Shown: positions 29,556 through 43,086, counted from the stretch's first letter. The stretch is DNA of 64,000 bases from Lysobacterales bacterium (GCA_014946745.1 JADCRD010000001.1:1-64000); one strand, 5' to 3'. Program-made: numbers and translations. The notes: a model not told the origin generated them from the letters alone.

Positions 29556-29831
29556 TCAGCTCGCGTCCGGCGCGACAAAGCCCGCGACCGCGTCCGCCCC
29601 ATCGCCAAACAGGAATTTCTCCATCTGTTCGCCCAGGTACGCCCGGTGCTTGGGGTCCATGGGGGACAGGCGGTTCTCGTTGATCAGCATGGTCTGGTGG
29701 GCCAGCCATTCGGCCCAGGCGGGCTTGCCGATCTCGCTGTACACGCGCTTGCCTAGCTCGCCCGGCCAGGGGGCGAAGTCGAGGCCTTCGGTTTCACGCT
29801 TGTGCTTCACGCAGAACACGGTGCGGGGCAT
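29556..29831 (-). CDS. yggX: Oxidative damage protection / Fe(II) trafficking protein YggX
   Basis: A 91-residue protein of the DUF495 family. The diagnostic opening is [19 protein letters not shown] with the conserved cysteine at residue 7, and the core reads [33 protein letters not shown]. It protects iron-sulphur enzymes and may traffic ferrous iron. It follows mutY on the same strand by about 20 bases; the mutY-yggX pair is conserved in many proteobacteria, fitting a joint role in oxidative damage. Confidence 0.95.
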   Translation of the reverse strand: MPRTVFCVKHKRETEGLDFAPWPGELGKRVYSEIGKPAWAEWLAHQTMLINENRLSPMDPKHRAYLGEQMEKFLFGDGADAVAGFVAPDAS

Positions 29832-29850
29832 GAGGGGCTCCAGTCGGTTG

Positions 29851-30966
29851 TCAGTCTTCAGTGCTCACAGCGCGCGCGGCGCCGGAGGCTTCGAGGTGTT
29901 CGGCCAGCAGCTTACGCACCGGGGCGGGCAGGCCAAGGGATGCGAATTCGGCGGCGCTGAACCAGCCGCGCTGCGGTGACTTGTTCGAGATTTCGCCGAC
30001 ACCTTCGATCGCCCGCGCGCGCCAGCGCAGCGGCTGCACGTCGAGATGGTAGTGGCTGAACGTGTGGCGGAAGCCGCTCAACGCTTCGGCCGGGCCATCG
30101 AGGCGCGCGGGCAGGGCGTGGGCGGCAAGCTCGGCGTCGGCGTTCTCGCCGCATTCCGGCAGGCTCCACAGTTCGGCCCAGACGCCGGTCTCCGGGCGTC
30201 GTTCCAGCAGCACGCGGCCTTGCGTATCCACCAGCAGCAGCATTCGCGTGCTGCGTACCGGCGTCGCCTTGCGCGGCCGCGCGGCCGGAATAAGGCCCTT
30301 CAGGCCCTGCGCATGTGCGGCGCAGTTCTCGCGCAGCGGGCACAGCAGGCAGGCAGGCTTGCCGCGGGTGCAGACGGTGGCTCCGAGGTCCATTTGCGCC
30401 TGCGTGTAGTCGGCGAGTCGCTGGTCCGGCAGATGCGACTCCGCCAGCCGCCACAGCTGTTTCTCCACCGCCGGCAGGCCCGGCCATTCGGCGATGCCGT
30501 GGTAGCGCGCCAGCACGCGGCGCACGTTGCCATCAAGAATCGGAAAGCGCAGGCCGTGGGCCTGGGCAAGTATGGCGCCTGCCGTGCTGCGGCCGATGCC
30601 TGGCAGGGCCATCAGCGCTTCCAGCGTGGTCGGCAGCTCGCCCGCGTGCGCTTCGGCGCAGCGTTGGGCGGTGCGATGCAGGTTGCGCGCGCGGCTGTAA
30701 TAGCCCAGCCCCGACCACAGGCCCAGGACCTGGTCCAGCGGGGCGGCAGCCAGCGCCGGCAACGAGGGCAGGGCATCGACGAAGCGCTGGAAGTAGCCGA
30801 TCACCGTGCCGACCTGGGTCTGCTGCAGCATCACTTCGGACAGCCAGACCCGATACGGCGTGCGCGGATGCTGCCAGGGCAGGTCGTGGCGGCCGTGCTG
30901 CGCGTGCCAGTCGAGCAGGCGTGCGGCCAGCGGCGATTGCGTCGCCGCGTTCGATTCAATCGGCAT
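29851..30966 (-). CDS. mutY: A/G-specific adenine glycosylase MutY
   Basis: A 371-residue base-excision repair enzyme removing adenine opposite 8-oxoguanine. The catalytic glutamate lies in [12 protein letters not shown] (residue about 41), the helix-hairpin-helix is [12 protein letters not shown], the [4Fe-4S] loop is [17 protein letters not shown], and a C-terminal NUDIX-like domain recognises oxoguanine (about 245-360). The ATG at 30966 gives the usual short N terminus; a longer frame to 31032 would overlap the upstream gene. Its start overlaps the end of the AsmA-like gene by about 10 bases. Confidence 0.96.
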   Translation of the reverse strand: MPIESNAATQSPLAARLLDWHAQHGRHDLPWQHPRTPYRVWLSEVMLQQTQVGTVIGYFQRFVDALPSLPALAAAPLDQVLGLWSGLGYYSRARNLHRTAQRCAEAHAGELPTTLEALMALPGIGRSTAGAILAQAHGLRFPILDGNVRRVLARYHGIAEWPGLPAVEKQLWRLAESHLPDQRLADYTQAQMDLGATVCTRGKPACLLCPLRENCAAHAQGLKGLIPAARPRKATPVRSTRMLLLVDTQGRVLLERRPETGVWAELWSLPECGENADAELAAHALPARLDGPAEALSGFRHTFSHYHLDVQPLRWRARAIEGVGEISNKSPQRGWFSAAEFASLGLPAPVRKLLAEHLEASGAARAVSTED

Positions 30967-32044
30967 CGGCTTCGATTTCCGCTTCGCGCAGTTCGACCTG
31001 CAGGCCCTCGATGCGCAGGCCCTGCTGCTCAATCAGCGGCATGGCCGCGCGGAACTGCGCCGGCGGCAGGCCGCGCGGACCGGGCCGGGCGATCCAGTCC
31101 AGAAGCTCGGCCGCATCCGCCTGCAGGTCGGCCTGCAGGCTGCCGCGCGAGAAGCGCGCCCGAACCGGGCCGCGGCCTTCGGGCGTGCCGATGAATTCCA
31201 GCGCCAGCGCGTACTCGTCGTCCGGCGCATCTGCCGCCTGCGGCAGCGCTGGCCACGCCTCCGGCCACTGTCGACCACGACCTTCGAGCAGCAGCTGCAG
31301 ACGATGCGGCCAGGCGAGTTCGAGATGGCCGTCGAGCTGCAGCAGCGCCTCGCCTTCGGGCTCGGAACTCCGCCAGCGCAGGGCCAGCGGCGCGAGCTCC
31401 AGCGGCATGCCCGGCGCGTGCAGCCGGCCGGCCGCATCGGCCTGCAGTGGTATCCGCAGCTCGCCCTCGCGGTACTCCAGCGCGAGCGAAAGCCGGAAAT
31501 CCTCGCCGGGCAGCAGCCGCGAGAGCTGCAGCTCGATCTCGTCCAGCTCCCAGCTGTCGGCGGCATCGCCGAACACTCGGCCGTGGCTGATCGCAAGCTC
31601 GGCCGCAAGCCGTGGCAACCGCGGCGGCGCGGCCGGCCCGACCGTGTCGGGGCGCGCCGACAGCCAGTTGGCCAGCGCATCGCGATCGAGCTGTGGACGC
31701 TGCAGACGCAGTTCGCTGAGTTCGATCGCGCCACCCCACAGGGTGCTCCAGGGCAGAGCCAGCTCGACACGCTCTGCCGTCAGCAGTGGGGCTGCGCCAG
31801 ACTCCGCGCGCGCCTCCAGACCGCGCAGCACGATGTGCAGATCGGGCCACAGCGATACGTCGGCGGGCTCGGCCAGCTTCAGACTCAAGCCCGTGGCGGC
31901 TTCTGCCTCAGTCAGCAGGGCGGCTGACAGGCGCTCTGGCTGCAGGTAGTGGCGCAGCAGCGCCACCAGCAGGACCAGCAGCACGATGACACCGCCGACA
32001 TACAGCGCCCAGCGCCGCCCGCGCGGGGCCGCGCCGGCGTTCAC
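30956..32044 (-). CDS. AsmA-like envelope protein
   Basis: A 362-residue protein with one N-terminal transmembrane helix (about residues 12-30, LYVGGVIVLLVLLVALLRHYL) and a long beta-rich repeat region typical of the AsmA/YicH group (ALLTEAEAATGLSLKLAEPADVSLWPDLHIVLRG is the usual opening; LERADGRL-like motifs recur). AsmA-group proteins form periplasmic bridges implicated in phospholipid transport. It is shorter than enteric AsmA. It overlaps ftsY by four bases (ATGA at 32041-32044) and mutY by about 10, so ftsY-asmA-mutY-yggX form one minus-strand operon. Confidence 0.75.
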   Translation of the reverse strand: MNAGAAPRGRRWALYVGGVIVLLVLLVALLRHYLQPERLSAALLTEAEAATGLSLKLAEPADVSLWPDLHIVLRGLEARAESGAAPLLTAERVELALPWSTLWGGAIELSELRLQRPQLDRDALANWLSARPDTVGPAAPPRLPRLAAELAISHGRVFGDAADSWELDEIELQLSRLLPGEDFRLSLALEYREGELRIPLQADAAGRLHAPGMPLELAPLALRWRSSEPEGEALLQLDGHLELAWPHRLQLLLEGRGRQWPEAWPALPQAADAPDDEYALALEFIGTPEGRGPVRARFSRGSLQADLQADAAELLDWIARPGPRGLPPAQFRAAMPLIEQQGLRIEGLQVELREAEIEADAD

Positions 32045-33243
32045 GCGCCCAACGACTCCGGCAGCAGGGCGTCGACGAAGGCCGCAGGCTCGAACTCGCG
32101 CAGATCGGCGGCTTTCTCGCCCAGGCCCACGAAGCGGATCGGCAGACCGAACTCGCGGGCCAGGGCGAACACCACGCCGCCCTTGGCCGAGCCGTCGAGC
32201 TTGGTCACGACGAGGCCGGTCACGCCCGCGCTGGCGCGGAACTGGCGCACCTGGTTGACCGCGTTCTGGCCGGTGGTGCCGTCGATCACCATCAGCACCT
32301 CGTGCGGTGCCGTGGCATCGAGCTTGCCGAGCACACGGCGGATCTTGGCGAGCTCGTCCATCAGCCCGCTCTGCGTGTGCAGGCGGCCGGCGGTGTCGGC
32401 GATCAACAGGTCGGCGCCGCGCGATTGCGCCGCGGCAAGTGCGTCGTAGATGACCGAGGCCGAATCGGCGCCGCTGCCTTGGGCGATCACAGGCACCTGG
32501 TTGCGCTCGCCCCAGGTCTTGAGCTGCTCGACCGCCGCCGCGCGGAAAGTGTCGCCGGCCGCCAGCAGCAGCTGTTTGCCTTGGCCGCGGTAGCGGTGCG
32601 CCAGCTTGCCGATGGTGGTGGTCTTGCCGACGCCGTTGATGCCGACCGTGAGGATCACGAACGGCTTCGCGCCCACGATCGACAGCGGCTGCGCCACTGG
32701 CTGCAGCAGGGCCTGCAGCTCGCCGCGCAGGGCGTTCATCAGCGCACGCGCGTCGGCAAACTCGCGGCGGTTCATGCGCGTGCGCAGGCCGGAGATCAGC
32801 GACTCGGTGGCCGCCACGCCGACGTCGGCGGTGAGCAGACAGGTTTCGATTTCGTCGAGCAGGTTCTCATCGAGCTTGGGGTTGCGCGAGAACAGCGAGG
32901 CAAAGCCGCGCGCCAATGCGCTGCCGGCAAGGCGCTCGCGCCAGCTCAGCTTGGCCGGGGCGGCGGGGGCGGGAGCCAGCGCGGTCTCCGTCGGCGTCAC
33001 CGCTGCAGGCAGCGCGTTCAGGCGGTCCTCGGGTGGCGTAGCGGCCCAAGAAGTGGCCGCAGTCGGCGCAATCCCCTCGTCAGCCGTCTCGACCCTCTCC
33101 GAAGCCCGGGCCTCCGCGAGGGGTTCAACGGGCGTCAGGGCGAGTTGCGTCGGGGCATCGGCGCTCGCGGCCTCGCTGGCAGGCGACTCGACCGGCGTCG
33201 GCTCGGGCGTCGCGGCGGGCTTCTTCTTCCAGAACTTGAACAT
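32041..33243 (-). CDS. ftsY: Signal recognition particle receptor FtsY
   Basis: A 400-residue SRP GTPase. The first 120 residues are an Ala/Glu/Pro/Thr-rich acidic A domain ([20 protein letters not shown]...), the N domain follows with [19 protein letters not shown], and the G domain has G1 [58 protein letters not shown] and [14 protein letters not shown]. It docks nascent-chain complexes to the translocon. The first gene of the minus-strand group; it is divergent from rsmD across 93 bases. Confidence 0.96.
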   Translation of the reverse strand: MFKFWKKKPAATPEPTPVESPASEAASADAPTQLALTPVEPLAEARASERVETADEGIAPTAATSWAATPPEDRLNALPAAVTPTETALAPAPAAPAKLSWRERLAGSALARGFASLFSRNPKLDENLLDEIETCLLTADVGVAATESLISGLRTRMNRREFADARALMNALRGELQALLQPVAQPLSIVGAKPFVILTVGINGVGKTTTIGKLAHRYRGQGKQLLLAAGDTFRAAAVEQLKTWGERNQVPVIAQGSGADSASVIYDALAAAQSRGADLLIADTAGRLHTQSGLMDELAKIRRVLGKLDATAPHEVLMVIDGTTGQNAVNQVRQFRASAGVTGLVVTKLDGSAKGGVVFALAREFGLPIRFVGLGEKAADLREFEPAAFVDALLPESLGA

Positions 33244-33336
33244 GCAGGCGCAGGCATCCCCGGGGGATGCGCATGGTAGCAGCAGGCCCCCGCGCGCCTC
33301 GTGCGTGGCCCGGCGCGAAGCCTTAGCCTTGGCGCC

Positions 33337-37072
<3,736 letters not shown>

Positions 37073-37085
37073 TCCGGAGAACCTC

Positions 37086-37967
<882 letters not shown>

Positions 37968-38029
37968 GCCCCGCCTGCGCTATCGTGCGGGCTCCTTCAC
38001 ATGCGGCACGCGCCGCCCCCGGAGCCCCC

Positions 38030-38467
38030 ATGCGCACGACCCTGATCGCTTTCTGCCTGACTGCCCTGCTGCCCGCGCTGGCTGTCGCCGGCAGCTATGG
38101 CCTGGAGCCCATGCCTGCAGGCGAAGCCACGCCCGTGCAGGCGGCCATCGCCGACTTCGACAAGCATGCGGAGGGCCGGCAGAAGTTCAGCGGCCGCATC
38201 GTGGAGGTCTGCCAGAACAAGGGCTGCTGGGTGGTGCTGGAAGACCAGGGCGAAAGCGTCCGCGTGATGATGCACGACCACAAATTCGACGTGCCCAAGG
38301 ATTCCAGCGGCGCCGCCGTGGTCTACGGCCAGCTTGAGCGCAAGGAGCTGTCCGACGATCACCGCCAGCATCTGCAGGAGGAATCGACCCGCGGCATGGA
38401 AGTCGCCAAAGTCGAATACCGAATCGACGCCTTCGCCGTCGAAATCGCCGACGGCGCCGCCGAGTAA
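38030..38467 (+). CDS. Secreted DUF4920 protein
   Basis: A 145-residue protein with a signal peptide (cleavage after AVAG, about residue 21) and a small beta-rich domain containing FSGRIVEVCQNKGCWVVLEDQG and VRVMMHDHKFDVPKDSSGAAVVYGQL. The CxxxGCW motif and the later MHDHxFxVP are typical of the DUF4920 family, whose function is unknown; the conserved Cys, His and Asp could bind a metal. The ATG at 38030 has GGAGCC just upstream. Confidence 0.83.
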   Translation: MRTTLIAFCLTALLPALAVAGSYGLEPMPAGEATPVQAAIADFDKHAEGRQKFSGRIVEVCQNKGCWVVLEDQGESVRVMMHDHKFDVPKDSSGAAVVYGQLERKELSDDHRQHLQEESTRGMEVAKVEYRIDAFAVEIADGAAE

Positions 38468-38473
38468 GGCCGC

Positions 38474-39631
38474 ATGATTCCGGGGCTGCGCATGCCGCGC
38501 GCGGAAGCCGGCAAAGGCCGGGGCGTGCTGGGTGGCGCCCTGTTCGGGCTTGCCATGATCGCCGTAGCGCTCGGCCTGCAGTTCTGGAACGAAGGCCGCG
38601 CCATGCGCCGCACCCAGGTGCTCGATGCCGCGGCCGCCGAGGTGCAGCCGCTGGCGACGGGCCAGACGGCAATCAGCCTGGCCCACATCAGCACGAGGGT
38701 GGAAAGCGCCGAGCCCGTGCTCGACCCGGATTTCGGCGTACAGGCACAAGCGCTTGCGCTGCGGCGCCAGGTCGAAATGTTCCAGTGGGTGGAAACGCGC
38801 GAAACCCGCCGCGAACGCGGCGCCGACGGCGTGTACCGCGAGGTCGAGGAGTACCGCTACGAGCGCACCTGGGACGACGATTACGTCGACAGCAGCCAGT
38901 TCAAGCAGCCGCAGGGCCATAGCAACCCGCCGCCGCCGGCCTTCAGCGGCGGCACCTACCGCTCGGCCGACGTTCGTCTCGGCGGGTATCCCGTCCACGC
39001 CGACATCGTCTGGAAGATCGAGGGCTGGCAACCCGTGCCGGTGACGCCCGACGACATCACCCCGAACCTGGCGGCCAGCTTCCGCTCGGTGGATGGCTGG
39101 CTGTACAGCGGCGACAGCCTGCAGTCGCCCGCACTGGGCGACGTGCGCGTGCGCTTCGAGCAGCTGCCCGAAGGCCCGCTCAGCCTGATCGCCGCGCTGG
39201 ACGAGGGCTGGCTCACGCCTGCCAAGCTCCGCAGCGACGACGCATTTTTCCTGTTGGAGCGCGGCGAGCACCCGCCCGAGTCGCTGATCGCATCGGCCCG
39301 CAGCAGCAACAGCAGCCTCGCCTGGGCCCTGCGCGCCGGCGGCTTCGCACTGCTGTGGCTGGGCTTCGGTCTGCTGCTGCGCCCGCTGGTAGCCCTGGCC
39401 GAATGGGTGCCCCTGCTCGGGCGTCTGGTGGGCGGCGCCGCTGCCGCCGTGTCCTTCGCCTTTGCCGCGCTCTTCAGCCTGATCGCCATCGGCAGCGGCT
39501 GGCTCTGGTACCGGCCCTGGTGGTTGTTCGGCGGCCTGGCCCTGCTGGTTGCCGCCGGCGTGCTGCTGTTCCGACGCAGCCAAAGCGCGCCCAGCGGAGC
39601 CGCCACGCCACCGCCACCGCCAACGGCCTAG
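38474..39631 (+). CDS. TMEM43 family membrane protein
   Basis: A 385-residue protein with an N-terminal transmembrane helix (about residues 17-36), a large periplasmic domain (FWNEGRAMRRTQVLDAAAAEV, then ERTWDDDYVDSSQFKQPQGH, NPPPPAFSGGTYRSADVRLGGYPV) and three C-terminal helices (about 275-360), ending in a proline-rich tail. This layout and the NEGRA, GHSNP and TYR segments are those of TMEM43/LUMA-like proteins, of unknown function in bacteria. It starts seven bases after the DUF4920 gene and is the last ordinary gene before the integron region. Confidence 0.85.
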   Translation: MIPGLRMPRAEAGKGRGVLGGALFGLAMIAVALGLQFWNEGRAMRRTQVLDAAAAEVQPLATGQTAISLAHISTRVESAEPVLDPDFGVQAQALALRRQVEMFQWVETRETRRERGADGVYREVEEYRYERTWDDDYVDSSQFKQPQGHSNPPPPAFSGGTYRSADVRLGGYPVHADIVWKIEGWQPVPVTPDDITPNLAASFRSVDGWLYSGDSLQSPALGDVRVRFEQLPEGPLSLIAALDEGWLTPAKLRSDDAFFLLERGEHPPESLIASARSSNSSLAWALRAGGFALLWLGFGLLLRPLVALAEWVPLLGRLVGGAAAAVSFAFAALFSLIAIGSGWLWYRPWWLFGGLALLVAAGVLLFRRSQSAPSGAATPPPPPTA

Positions 39632-39833
39632 TCGCGTTCGCGCAGGTGCTCGCTGTTCTGGCGTGCGTCGTCAGGCGCGTCCAGCCTGAGGCCCTTGCGC
39701 GCTCAAACCCAGCGCCGGGGCGCGGAAACACTGCGAGCAGCAGCTGTGCGTCGTGCAGCACTTCGGCGCCGCCGCCCGAAAGAGCCGCTTCTGAGCGCAG
39801 TCGCTGCGGCTTGCGAATGTACTTCGATGGTGT
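39632..39833. other. Short gene-free stretch at the chromosomal/integron boundary
   Basis: About 200 bases with no convincing gene, no attC and no clear terminator for the TMEM43-type gene. It contains fragments such as CGCTTCTGAGCGCAGTCGCTGCGG without an identifiable partner box. This is likely where the integron-derived DNA ends. Confidence 0.35.
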
Positions 39834-40205
39834 TCAAGGCGATGACTCGGCAGCTCGATCGGACGCGCTTCCAGTGGCCACTTCAAAGCTGGGATCGCTC
39901 AGGTCGGAGACGCGGCGCGGTAAATCGAGATACGCCCGCCCCGCGCCGGAGGCCATGAAGAACGCAGCACATGAGCGTTGCTCCGCGAAGCTGGCATGTG
40001 AGCGAAAGAAGGTGTGCCCTCCGCGGCGCACGCGCCAACGCAGCAGGCCCAAGTTTGAGAGACGCCCGACAACGCAGCTCAGCTCCCTGAAAGTGACGTT
40101 GCGCGCGAGGTAGCTGCCCAGCACGGGTCGGGCGGTACGGAAACTGACGTACTCGTCGTCCGCCATTGCAAGGGTGAGATCCTCAACATTGCGCAACTCG
40201 ATCAC
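39834..40205 (-). CDS. Hypothetical protein, distal end of the integron region
   Basis: A 123-residue protein that I do not recognise. A GTG start at 40205 follows a good ribosome site (GGAGGCATCC). The middle contains RPVLGSYLARNVTFRELSCVVGRLSNLGLLRWRVRRGGHTFFRSHASFAE, which could form a winged-helix-like unit (helices around 40-58 with a wing RVRRGGHTFF), but this is a guess. It has the same orientation as the cassettes. No attC was found on its left side, so it may be the last, decayed cassette or a chromosomal gene. A short aligned region is also possible. Confidence 0.5.
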   Translation of the reverse strand: MIELRNVEDLTLAMADDEYVSFRTARPVLGSYLARNVTFRELSCVVGRLSNLGLLRWRVRRGGHTFFRSHASFAEQRSCAAFFMASGAGRAYLDLPRRVSDLSDPSFEVATGSASDRAAESSP

Positions 40206-40485
40206 GGATGCCTCCTACAGCGAGCGGCCCCCAAGGCGGCCGCGTGATTCAACCCGAACGTCCCACCCAGAGTGGGCATGTACCCTCAGGCGTCGCGCTC
40301 ATGCCGGAGACCAGCATGCAGGTAGGGCACCGACAGCAAGCACTCCTCCACGCCGGCTTGTCCCGGCAGAGGTGTGAGGATCGGCGCTGACGGCAGCTTC
40401 GAGGTCGGCCGCGCAGGCGACCGTGCTGTCGGTGCCATCGCGAACGCAACACCCAACCGAGGCCGCGATGTCGCACGAAAGCGGG
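40206..40485. other. Relic-like stretch between two minus-strand genes
   Basis: About 280 bases with several small open frames and no coding signal. The right side has GTTAGGT at 40485-40491 overlapping the stop codon of the next gene, as in cassette ends, and CCCAACC at 40453-40459, but the gap between them is too short for a normal attC. It may be the remains of one. GCGGCCCCCAAGGCGGCCGC at about 40226-40245 is a local palindrome. Confidence 0.35.
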
Positions 40486-41016
40486 TTAGGTCCGGCGTCC
40501 ACGTAGGGCTGACCAGACAAGAAGCGCGATGCGACGGACCACAAACGAGAGCGTGGCGAAGACGACTGCGAAGGTGAGGGGAATGACACTTCCGAACGCG
40601 ATCGTCATGCCGGCCACGAAGCCAAAAACGTACTCGGCACGGTAAACCGGAAGCGCAATCGAGATGGGCAGCAGGCCCGCGAACAGTACCAAGCTGACGC
40701 TGTCCAGACCCAAGAGGAAGCCGCTCGCCAGCGCGGCGCCGTAGCAGAGCGAGCCCGCGATGCCCACAGAGAACCCGGGCCAAAGACTCTCGCCAACGTG
40801 CCCCGTTTGCAGACGGCGAATGCGTACAGCGACGACGATGCCAAGCAGCGGCAAGACCAGCAGAGAAAGCCAGTTCGAGAAGCCCGGAAGGTCACCCCGG
40901 CCCAGGAAGTGATGCGTCTGGACGCCGCCGGTGAAATGCTCGAAGGCAATGAATGCTGCGGCAAACGCAGCAGCGGCCAAGGGGATCACGGTCGCAGCGG
41001 CTCGGGAGGAAATCAT
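40486..41016 (-). CDS. Small polytopic membrane protein, unknown function
   Basis: A 176-residue protein with about five predicted transmembrane helices (for example IPLAAAAFAAAFIAFEHF, WLSLLVLPLLGIVVAVRI, YVFGFVAGMTIAFGSVIPLTF). No family recognised. ATG 41016 was chosen as it gives an immediate hydrophobic start and GGCGGGG lies upstream. Its TAA lies within GTTAGGT at 40485-40491, the signature seen where cassette genes end inside an attC R'' box, which supports an ancient integron cassette whose attC has been lost. Confidence 0.55.
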   Translation of the reverse strand: MISSRAAATVIPLAAAAFAAAFIAFEHFTGGVQTHHFLGRGDLPGFSNWLSLLVLPLLGIVVAVRIRRLQTGHVGESLWPGFSVGIAGSLCYGAALASGFLLGLDSVSLVLFAGLLPISIALPVYRAEYVFGFVAGMTIAFGSVIPLTFAVVFATLSFVVRRIALLVWSALRGRRT

Positions 41017-41210
41017 GTCGTGGCCCCGCCTTCTATGTGGTGATGCTGCGTCTCCATCGCGTACGCGGGTTGGACGATTGCTTCTCGACGGCGTTGACCT
41101 CGCTGTCGTGCGATCCGATGACCTGACTCGCCTCGCTGTTGGGGATAGATGCACTGGATGTCGGGCCGCTGACCAAGCATCCCCGCCCGCCGATAACCCG
41201 AAATGGCGAT

Positions 41211-41510
41211 CTACCGCAAGTAGACCACGACAAGCGCTGCGAAAGCCGCGGCGAGAACGCCAGACGCGACCAGCGCCGAAACCACGGATGCCCTTGCCAG
41301 CGACGCGCCACGAGCCCACAAGGTCAAGGATGACAGCGCGAAGACCAGCGACCAGATGGCGAGTGGAAACACGAGAAGAATGTCCTTCTCACCCCCGCCG
41401 AGGCTCAAAGACCCCTTCGTCAGGAGCCAGCCGACAAGGAGACACAGCGCCAACGGCGAAAGTGAAGCTCCAACACGACGAAACGCAGATGCGGGCTTTG
41501 GCGACATCAT
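41211..41510 (-). CDS. Small membrane protein, unknown function
   Basis: A 99-residue protein (start at ATG 41510, alternatives at 41564 and GTG 41576) with three predicted transmembrane helices: LALCLLVGWLLTKG, ILLVFPLAIWSLVFALSSLTLWA and ASVVSALVASGVLAAAFAALVVVYL. It has a basic N terminus (PKPASAFRRVG). No family recognised. It is in cassette orientation, but no clear attC flanks it, so cassette status is unproven. Confidence 0.5.
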   Translation of the reverse strand: MMSPKPASAFRRVGASLSPLALCLLVGWLLTKGSLSLGGGEKDILLVFPLAIWSLVFALSSLTLWARGASLARASVVSALVASGVLAAAFAALVVVYLR

Positions 41511-41766
41511 GGCGGAGCTCTTGGCTAGGTATCGCTGAGCGCAGACTGCGTGACCTCGGCGCATAGTCAACTCCACTTGCTGGCGAGAGGAGATCAGCCT
41601 AAGTCACCGGGCCCACTGCGCTCCGTTGATGTGTGGCGCTACAGCGTTGAGGCCGTTCACGGCTTCCGAACGCCCGGTAGCCATCAAGGGCATTCTCGAT
41701 GCCGCATAGGGCCGCAGCCATACGTTCTGCGGGACGTTTCAGAGCGCAAGAAGAAGCGATCGGTGC

Positions 41767-41824
41767 ATCCAACGTCTGACTTATGTCGGGCCGGGAAGCG
41801 GCCTAAGCGTGAATAAATAGTCAA
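41767..41824 (-). repeat. Degenerate attC candidate (attC14)
   Basis: A 58-base imperfect palindrome: TCCAACGTCTGACTTATGTC at the left, GCCGGGAAGCGGCC in the middle and TAAGCGTGAATAAATAGTC at the right. Positions and core pairing fit an attC of the short type, but both outer boxes are degenerate, so it is only a candidate. It follows the tandem-SH3 cassette gene in cassette orientation. About 190 bases to its left (41577-41766) hold nothing else recognisable. Confidence 0.45.
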
Positions 41825-41845
41825 TCCGCTGCCATGTGACGAGCC

Positions 41846-42211
41846 TTATGGATGGGCCTCTTGAAGACTCGCGAGTGGAACCCACCCCGAGTCCGAGCCG
41901 TCGGTGCTCTTGCACCAAGCCCACCCGTTTATGGTTCTTGAGACGAGAAGCAGATCACCTTTTTGTACATTAAGTTCTCTCGCCGTGTAGTCTTCACGTG
42001 CGCGAGCAGCTCCATCATCAACCATCTCGATGATCTCCACTGGAACCCAGCCGCCTTTCTGGCCTGGTTTTTCACAGAATATCCAATCAACCCAGTTCTC
42101 AGGGCCTTCGTATTTCTTGCCCACCAAAAGAAGAGCGCCTTTTGCGAAGGTAATGGGTTCGGGATATTCGCTGGTGTGATCTTGGATAACGAGATATTGC
42201 TTGCCTTCCAT
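41846..42211 (-). CDS. Cassette 14: tandem SH3-domain protein
   Basis: A 121-residue protein made of two SH3-like barrels. The first (about residues 3-62) has the ordered markers FAKGALLLVGKKYEGPENWVDWIFC and GGWVPVEIIE; the second (about 66-118) has DYTARELNVQKGDLLLVSRTINGWAWCKS and SGWVPLASLQ. The ALYDY-like start, the tryptophan pair WAW and the final GWVP-x-x-x-L mark each as a eukaryote-like variant SH3 fold. No enzymatic domain is present, so it should act by binding peptides. ATG 42211 has a GGAG 10 bases upstream. One gene per cassette, promoter unclear. Confidence 0.8.
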   Translation of the reverse strand: MEGKQYLVIQDHTSEYPEPITFAKGALLLVGKKYEGPENWVDWIFCEKPGQKGGWVPVEIIEMVDDGAARAREDYTARELNVQKGDLLLVSRTINGWAWCKSTDGSDSGWVPLASLQEAHP

Positions 42212-42319
42212 GTTCGTCTCCTGCGGGTGCGCTGCAATCGCGAGCTCGTGCCTGGGCCCAGGGCAGAACTCCTTGGCTTTGGCTTCGATCAGGCTAACGA
42301 CGGCTTCATGGATCTCAAT

Positions 42320-42391
42320 GACCTAGCGTCTGAACTGAGCGGCCGCATCAATCGCGAGGCGACTGATTGGGCCGCTTGAGTGAATAGCTGG
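42320..42391 (-). repeat. attC13, degenerate
   Basis: The 72-base site follows the family pattern CTGAGC-GGC, ATCAATCGCGAGGCGACTGAT, GGCCGCTTGAGTGAATAG, but the outer boxes read ACCTAGC and TAGCTGG instead of RYYYAAC/GTTRRRY. Two mismatches in the normally paired ATCAATCGC/GCGATTGAT stem (GAGGCGACTGAT) fit decay. It lies at the 3' end of the cassette 13 gene. Confidence 0.75.
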
Positions 42392-42677
42392 GGCTCGGAA
42401 CTGGCTCATCGAGGCTGACGCCGCAATGCGGGCAGTGATTGGCCGAACCCAGCCCGTACAAAGCAAAGAACCCGAAAGGCATGTGGCACTTGGGGCAAGA
42501 GAGCATGAACACGAGATAGGAGTAAGTGCCGGGCAAGACAAGCATTGGGATGAGCAAAAGCCATTTGAAGATCGAGCCTTCAAGCGCTGAATCCCCGGCA
42601 ACAATCGCGATAAAGCACACCGCCATGATGATGTGGCCGCTCCATGTCCGATTGCTAATGTATTCGCGGATCTTCAT
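42348..42677 (-). CDS. Cassette 13: membrane protein with zinc ribbon
   Basis: A 109-residue protein. Two transmembrane helices (about 13-30, HIIMAVCFIAIVAGDSALEG, and about 36-58, WLLLIPMLVLPGTYSYLVFML) precede a cytoplasmic or periplasmic zinc ribbon CPKC...CPHC spaced 19 residues apart (residues about 61-87). The C-terminal residues PSYSLKRPNQSPRD are translated from the attC itself; this ending recurs in many cassette ORFs. ATG 42677 has GAGG upstream. Function unknown. Confidence 0.72.
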   Translation of the reverse strand: MKIREYISNRTWSGHIIMAVCFIAIVAGDSALEGSIFKWLLLIPMLVLPGTYSYLVFMLSCPKCHMPFGFFALYGLGSANHCPHCGVSLDEPVPSPSYSLKRPNQSPRD

Positions 42678-42699
42678 CACACCTCGCCGAAAACCATGG

Positions 42700-42771
42700 C
42701 TCTAACGCTGGAGCTGAGCGGAAACATCATTCGCGAAGCGAGTGGCCTGTCCGCTTGAGCGGCCAGTACGG
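42700..42771 (-). repeat. attC12, degenerate
   Basis: Left box CTCTAAC is intact, followed by GAGCTGAGCGG, a mutated stem (CATCATTCGCGAAGCGAGTGG) and GTCCGCTTGAGCGG; the right box is unrecognisable (about CAGTACGG). The stem has partly lost pairing. It follows the cassette 12 gene. Confidence 0.72.
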
Positions 42772-42777
42772 GCTCGA

Positions 42778-43083
42778 TTACCCACCGAAGCCCATGATGC
42801 TTGCGGCGACTATAGCGCCAATGAGCAACGGCGGGAAAGCCGCCCACGCAACTGCGGCGCGTGGACTGTGCCGCCGAATGCGAACGCCGACAAGAACAAC
42901 AGCGAAGAGCGCCAGCGCCGGCCCACCGATATAGAGGAAAAGGCTCGCAACACCCGCCGAGCGACACGAAACGCCGTCGACAACGCAGCCAGATGCGGGG
43001 TTGAATGTGACCCACAGCGCACTGAGCGTATAAAGCGCCGCGAGAACGATGTTGACTGCTGCAACTGGCCAGAATGCGCGCAT
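42778..43083 (-). CDS. Cassette 12: small membrane protein
   Basis: A 101-residue protein with about three transmembrane helices (5-24, VAAVNIVLAALYTLSALWV; 43-62, AGVASLFLYIGGPALALFAVVLVGV; 75-95, AAVAWAAFPPLLIGAIVAASI) and two cysteines in the first loop (SGCVVDGVSC) that could form a disulphide. No family recognised. It lies between two attC sites in the cassette orientation and starts a few bases after the previous boundary. Confidence 0.65.
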   Translation of the reverse strand: MRAFWPVAAVNIVLAALYTLSALWVTFNPASGCVVDGVSCRSAGVASLFLYIGGPALALFAVVLVGVRIRRHSPRAAVAWAAFPPLLIGAIVAASIMGFGG

Positions 43084-43086
43084 AAT

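Noticed and set aside
41550-41816. 88-residue plus-strand frame in the cassette tail
   Set aside because: Opposite to cassette orientation, no ribosome site and no protein-like character.
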